A stretch of 64,000 nucleotides of DNA from Zonotrichia leucophrys gambelii (taxonomy: Eukaryota > Chordata > Aves > Passeriformes > Passerellidae). Shown piece after piece: positions 58,295-64,000 of this stretch. The stretch spans positions 68,756,463 to 68,820,462 of the forward strand of contig NC_088173.1 of NCBI RefSeq assembly GCF_028769735.1, read 5' to 3'. The notes beneath the pieces are model-generated. The model worked only from the letters and a program-made list of their open reading frames with translations. It made no database searches and was not told the origin of the DNA. The stretch's first letter is position 1. Each line of letters starts with the position of its first letter. The position numbers were made by a program, and so were the translations under genes.

Positions 58295-60444
58295 CTAAAA
58301 CAGGAATGGCACTGCTGGAATATTGAGATTTTCAAATCATTCTTCCTATTTAAGTAACAGCTGAATGAACTGCCCCTTAAAAAAGCCCCATAAAACCTAA
58401 AGAAAGAAATCAGAAAAGGCTTTTTTATTGAGTTGGTGAACCTGCTCAGAAATACTGAAGGGACACAGAAAACCAGTGTGGTCACAGGACTTGCACTAAT
58501 GTGGAGAGAAAAAACTGCCAATATCCTAATTGGAGAATTTCTCTGATGGGAAACTAGGATCCATTCCACTTCATGATTTCTTCATGCAAACCACATAAAA
58601 TATTTTATAAAACCTGAGTGATTTCCATAACAGAATTTTGGCAATTTAAAGCAAAACATTTTGCTGTGACAGTTCCTACAAATCTTTTAGCTATGTTTTG
58701 TATTATAAATATGTCAAAATGAAGCCATTTCTGTCCAAACAAAAATTTTCCAGGCTTTTAAAAAATATTTTTTATTTGCCACAGTTAAGATGAAGACTGA
58801 TTTCAAATGCTGTAACTTAGATCTGCATAACCATAAACCCACAAGGACATAGCTTTAGTCTTATAAATAAGTAATGTCATTAGATACAGTATTCTTATTT
58901 TAATTGACTCTGTTTGCTACTCTGTATAACAGTGATTGAAAAATAAAAGTCATTTAACATTGGTGAAACCTTTTCTAGTGGTTTCTGAACTGGAAGTCCA
59001 CAAGCACCAGCCATTGGCAAAAATGTTATTGATTTTGGGGTTTGTTTCAGTAGTGAAATTTAAGTGGATACAGGGAATTTCATCTGTCCTTTGTAAATAA
59101 GAATCAGGTGAAATCTCAAAGACATAAAAATAGCACAGATTTATCATGCAGATATCATTGATGAAACCCCACATAAGGAATTCATTTCATTTTCTGCAGG
59201 TGGACCACTGTAAATAATAAAGTGTCTTTTTGGGGGATATTTTAAGATAAGTTGGCAGTTCAGTCTTTTCCTTCAGAGGTATTCAAAGAACTGGGTATTT
59301 TCAGATTTGGGATTTTTTACATCAGGAGAAAAGATGTTTAAGTTGGAAAAGGAATTGGCAAAGATAGAATTTATTTGTGTGAGGCAATTCAGCTGCTGAA
59401 TTGCAATTCAAGCAATTTCTTAAATTTAAATTCATATATATTCCTCCCTTAAATTAACCCAGATGTGTCCTATACATGAGTTAAGCATGGGTTTAATCAC
59501 AGATGATCAACTGATGGCATCTCCTCAGAGGGGCTGACGTGTTCCTTTTGCTGCAGTCTCTCAAAAAGTGATTCAAGAACTACAACATGGCATCAATAAA
59601 TACTTGAATTTTGTCAGGAAAGTAGAAATCATTTGATTAGTGGCAGTTTATTTTCTGGTGATGTGAAGTTGCTGAGAAAAAAGGAAAAGCGAACATCCCA
59701 GAGCGAGAAACAAGCAGAAACCACACTGAAATAAAAGCAACAGAGGATGGAATATTCTGAAAAAGCATCTGGAAAAGAGCTGATTTAAGATCAAGGAGAG
59801 GAGGAACTGCAGGAGCCAGTGGTACCTACATTTTTTCAGCACATGGTGAAAGGCTTTATGCTCAAAGAAATAGAACACAGACTTTTCTCTTGGTCTTTTC
59901 TAGCCCAAGCCATGGAGCTGTCTCAGTTACATAAAGCAGTTGGGAATGGAAGAGAAAGGTGCTCAGCAGAACTGTGATGAGATGTCACAGAGCCCTGTGA
60001 AAAGTGATTCTAATCATGAAATTTTAGGAAAAAACTCCTGGTTTGTTGGTTTTTTATATATTCAAGCTCTAGCTAACTTCACTCTTCCCTTCCACCCACA
60101 CACACTGACATTAATACAACTTTGGCAATTGAGTTGAAGGACCAAGATACACATATTTTATGCTTTTATTTTAATGCTTCAATGTTTTTTTTTTCCCTTA
60201 GCAGGTTATAAATGCATATGGGTTTGGGAGAGTTTGGAGTGATAGGGAGCAAAATGGAAAGTGCTTCTGGGAAATTGCTTATTTATATAAAGCTGATGAG
60301 AAAACAAGTGTTTTATGGGGAGCCCTGACTCTCTTAAAGGATATTTGGCTCGAGATCAGGGTACTTGCTGGAGCACAAATTTAGGTGTGGCTGTTATTGC
60401 ACTGCTTTGTGCTGGGAGTGGAAAAACAACATGTATCAGGTGCT
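58295..60444. other. non-coding, nothing recognised
   Basis: About 2.1 kb, AT-rich, with no recognised repeat or exon. Confidence 0.45.
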
Positions 60445-60590
60445 TTTTATTATATTTTTATTATTTTATATATATATATAGCATATTTATTATAGATATA
60501 TTCTATTTAATGTATATAATATATAAGTTATATATATTATTTAATATATATTATTTATTACATATATTTATTATATTTATATATTATTTT
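60445..60590. repeat. AT-only tract (TATTA/TATAT)n
   Basis: About 145 bases almost only A and T with TATATATATATA near 60470-60480. A microsatellite-like, potentially cruciform-forming tract. Confidence 0.92.
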
Positions 60591-62377
60591 CTCTAAATGC
60601 CAGCATGTCCTGGTAGTATACAGACTGATTCTGTGTCCAGATTTCTCCTGTCACTGTGCTATCAGACAATCAGCTGGGCTCTAGACATGGAAAATACATT
60701 TAAAACTGGGAGTCAGCTTGTGTAGCACAACTCCTTTCAAGGCCCAACAGGTGTAAATGTACCAGGAAAAAAGACAAGAGTGCTAAGAACATCAGTAACT
60801 GCTGCACTAGGTGTGATCACATGTGAGGGAGCAGGGTCATAGAAATCATAAGAGCAAATGACAAAACAAAGATGTTTCAGAAGATGTGGAAAGAATCAAC
60901 AAAAAAAAGCGAAATTTACCATTTAGTCTCTGATTTTCTGAAGGTGAGTGGCCAATAAAAGGCATCCCACAAGGTGCTCAACTCTGTTACTGGTAATATC
61001 TCAATTTATCCAACAGTAAAATGCTGTCAGAGTACTTCAAACCTGTGATTTATTTGATACTGTAAATGCTTTTAAAATCTTGCTAATGATTTAAGAAAAA
61101 GTCATAGAAACAAGAAGGAAAAATGAGCATTATCTAAAGTCAGTGTGGGTGTGGTACCCTGACCCATTTAGACTATTAAGAAATATGCTGCATTAAAGTA
61201 TTGAATATATTTTTCATTATGTATTGAGTGGCCAAAAATATCTTAAGAGCCTTTTAAGGTAATGTATAATAACATCTCTTCCCCAAAAGTGGGTCAAGGC
61301 TTACGTAGTCTGCATTTCCAATGTGGGTCCCTCCTAAAAGGAAAATCCCAAAGGTACAGGAGGAGCTAACACAGCAAAAGGGTCCAAATCCTGTATTCTG
61401 TGATATCCTTTGACCTTGGTCTGCCCAAACTCAGAGCAACAGCTACAGGATGTGGTCTAATATATATTAATGGCAAATTATCTTGAAATATTTTTCTTTG
61501 GTGCTGCAGAAGTGCAATAATTTGATGATTTTGTGTACTGGCTCTTTTTTTTTTTTTTGCCTCCTGATAAAAACTCCCCGTTTCCCATTAAAAGAGCAAG
61601 AGGAGGTGAGAGGAGGGAGGCTCCAGGTTACTGCCCACAGCACAGGGTGGTGTAAGAATAAAGGAGTAACATTCTCTGAATGTGACATTACAAAGCACCT
61701 AATGGGATTAACAGGGGTGAAAAGAGTGAGCACAAGCTGCCTCAAGATCTTCCACTTGCTCAGTTAAAACCTTAATTCTTGTGCCTGTTATTGGTTGCAG
61801 AGAATTATAAAACTGTAAATTAGAAGGTAATTTGATGAGTTACACCTGCATGGACATCAGATACAGGTTGAAACTGTAAAAGTAAGATATTGAGCAAATA
61901 AGCTTAAATAATACCCTGTTATGCATCGCACATCTCCCTTCTGGGACATATTTTGCAATGTTATTTCCAAACACGAAGTTTCAGGAGTGTTTCCTCAGTA
62001 GGCAAATATTCAGGTATTCCAAGACATTCTAATACACTGAGGACATTTTTTTTTTCTCTGTAAGGTGACAGTGGTTATCTCTTGAAAAATTGCCTAATCT
62101 CTTCCATGTTTTATCTCCAGATTCCCTCTGAAAACTGTATCATTAGAAATTGTAATGAAACTCAAAAAAGTGACCAGAATAGTAATTGACAGAAGACTTG
62201 GCACCTTCAAAATGGGACTTGGATGCTCAGATATATAAATGTGGTGGAACAGAGCTGAACTGCAGAGCAGCCCCGGGAGGTGCGAGGTTGTGTAAAACAC
62301 CCATTAAATGTGCCTTATCTGGGAAGACAAAGGGGGAGCATTTTAATGAGTCAATCTAAATTGCTGAAGTAAATGAC
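60591..62377. other. non-coding, nothing recognised
   Basis: About 1.8 kb to the last LTR. A 13-base T run lies at about 61546-61558. No supported exon. Confidence 0.45.
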
Positions 62378-62383
62378 CATCAT

Positions 62384-63003
62384 TGTGGGATCTCAGGATC
62401 TGAGTCCTGAGGTGCCGAGCCACCGAGACCACCCTTGGGGGGCTCGGGAGTCCTGGAATGTTCCAGAAGTGTCTGGTGGCTGGACTTTGACCCTACACAG
62501 GAGACGACACCTGTATGAGGATAGGAGGGTTTCACCGGGGTGAATGGTGAAGGGATTAGTTAATTAGAGGGTGAGACACAGGGTTTAGGATTTCTGTACA
62601 GGGGGGTTTAGAGAAGTAAGATGGAGGAATTGGGGCGTGTCCTGTCCTTCTTCTTCTTCCTCTTCTCCTCCATCTTCTGTGGTGATGGTGGCACTTTGGG
62701 ATTGGTCATTACTGAAAGTGCACCGAGTTATAAGAATAAATGGTATTGGGGAAAAATGATAAATATTGTACACGTAACCATGGGTATAAAGATAGGTGGC
62801 TGCCCGGAGGGCAGCACAGTGTGCTCATGGCTGGCTGCTGAGCAGAGCTCTGTCGGGCTGAAAGAAAATCTTTTAGATAAACAATTAATAAACATAAAAA
62901 CCGAAAGAAGAACTGAAGCCTCTTCTCGTCCTTCGATACGCGGGCTGCCCCAAGGCCACCTCGGGCCTTTCCAGGCCCCTCAAACAGCCGAGATAACCGG
63001 ACA
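62384..63003 (+). mobile_element. solo ERV LTR, copy 2 (620 bp, 6-bp TSD)
   Basis: Runs from TGTGGGATCTCAG to ACCGGACA and is flanked by perfect CATCAT duplications (62378-62383, 63004-63009). TATAAA at 62786-62791 and AATAAA at 62887-62892 match the spacing in the copy at 3408-4029. The two differ by scattered bases and small indels, for example a shorter TTC run here. The distinct target duplications show independent insertions, not one duplicated segment. Plus orientation. No internal viral sequence. Confidence 0.94.
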
Positions 63004-63009
63004 CATCAT

Positions 63010-64000
63010 GACAGAGACTTGGAAAATTGTGTGTGCTTAGATGTGGGACTGCAGCACAGCAGAGGAGGAGCTGGCTCTGGCTGCCGCACAGACCTCCTGC
63101 ACGCTGGCTCAGATGTGCCTTCCCAGCCTTCTGTGCCTTTCCACTTCATCCTAGAACCACTTCAGTGTCAGGAAAATGGAAATTAGAGAGGCCATCTTCC
63201 AGTGCAGAAGGGAAAAGTGGATTGCAGACCAGCGGAGTACAGTTTCAGGCAATAAATGGTTTCCAAGCTCTTCATTTCTCATGCCAAACAGGAGATCTGG
63301 GCACTGCTTATCCTCTCCTCCTGCTCAGCAAACAAGAAGGTTCCAGCAAATGCCATAAAATTGGGTTCCTAATTTCCACTCTTTGAGTTAGTCTATCACA
63401 ATATCCCTCTGTTAGGAACTCTTACAATCAGGTATCAACTTAAGGCACCCAAATTCTCTATTACCTCTTCTCTTGCCAAATTCATCTTGGTCCTATAAGG
63501 TCAAACACCCTTTCCCAGGCAAAACCCTATACTAATGAGAATGAGACATCATTTTTTGCACCACAAATTTAGAGAGAGGGAAGAAAAACCTTTCAGCTAT
63601 AGACTTTTCTGTACTAACAAGAATAGACTCAAAATTATTTAAGTATGAGAGACTAAAACAGAAAAGGTATTGCAGCTTTTCTGGGAAAGCTCATTTTAAT
63701 GGACCTCCATATTCAGTTATGCACAGAATAAGCTCCTCTATGAATAGCATTAAAAGACTCACCTTTCTGTGCATTTCTGTCCTATATTTTCTATACATCC
63801 TCCTCAAAATCTTAAAGTATCTCCAGCTTTTATTGTGCCAGGTTTTTGACCCCCTCACTGCAAGAAGTGAGCACGTGCTACACAAAGCTTGGCTTTGCCG
63901 GTTGTCCTGCTAATACACATATGCTGTCAGACCAGCTGGCTCCTGGCACACAGCAGAGGTAAATGTCAGGTTCTTCCCTGTCCCTTGCTATGAGGAGAGC
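63010..64000. other. non-coding, nothing recognised
   Basis: The last kilobase has no recognised repeat and no exon I can support. Confidence 0.45.

Noticed and set aside
1..64000. Intact endogenous retrovirus with coding genes, CRISPR array, tRNA or rRNA genes
   Set aside because: Only solo LTRs were found, with no gag/pol/env-like frames between paired LTRs. The regularly spaced 34-bp array is a CR1-derived tandem repeat without spacers, and no tRNA-like A/B boxes were recognised.

Overview
The window reads as nuclear DNA of a bird, most likely a songbird. Its interspersed repeats are almost all CR1 LINE fragments (the 3' tail reads TTCCAACCCAAACCATTCC, or its complement), plus solo long terminal repeats (LTRs) of endogenous retroviruses. 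There are no Alu- or B1-like SINEs, no operons and no bacterial-style dense coding. The sequence is mostly AT-rich and non-coding. The species assignment is inference from repeat content.

Layout. (1) 1-47.8 kb is gene-poor, AT-rich sequence with scattered CR1 pieces, six LTRs of several families, microsatellites, a 34-bp minisatellite with an adjoining 473-bp tandem duplication (20.3-21.6 kb) and a ~660-bp almost pure polypurine tract (28.3-29.0 kb). No protein gene could be recognised here. It could be intron or intergenic DNA of a gene read leftward from the CpG island. (2) 47.8-49.5 kb is a CpG island in two GC-rich blocks separated by A-rich and polypurine sequence. The right block holds a plus-strand candidate first exon (ATG 49273, donor at 49308) and an NRF1-like site. 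The left block carries a minus-strand consensus splice donor at 47821-47826. The arrangement suggests a bidirectional promoter. I cannot name either gene. (3) 49.5-64 kb is again non-coding-looking, with two CR1 copies just inside the island edge, two AT-rich tracts, three LTRs and one plausible plus-strand exon (56742-56947) with a strong acceptor and donor.

The firmest results concern mobile elements. Several solo LTRs have TG...CA ends and 6-bp target-site duplications: 3408-4029 (CTTCAC), 62384-63003 (CATCAT), 4297-4808 (CCCACT), 10200-10583 (GCAGGG), 25510-25862 (CACCAC, left copy altered) and 18510-18859 (GACAAA/CACAAA). Two of these (4.3 kb and 25.5 kb) are nested inside older CR1 copies, which gives a relative order of insertion. 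The LTRs at 3.4 and 62.4 kb are near-identical and in the same orientation. No retroviral gag, pol or env coding sequence was seen.

I found no evidence of an undescribed enzymatic, defence or signalling system. The unusual structures are repeat-derived: a CR1-tail minisatellite, an LTR-internal microsatellite expansion and the polypurine tract.
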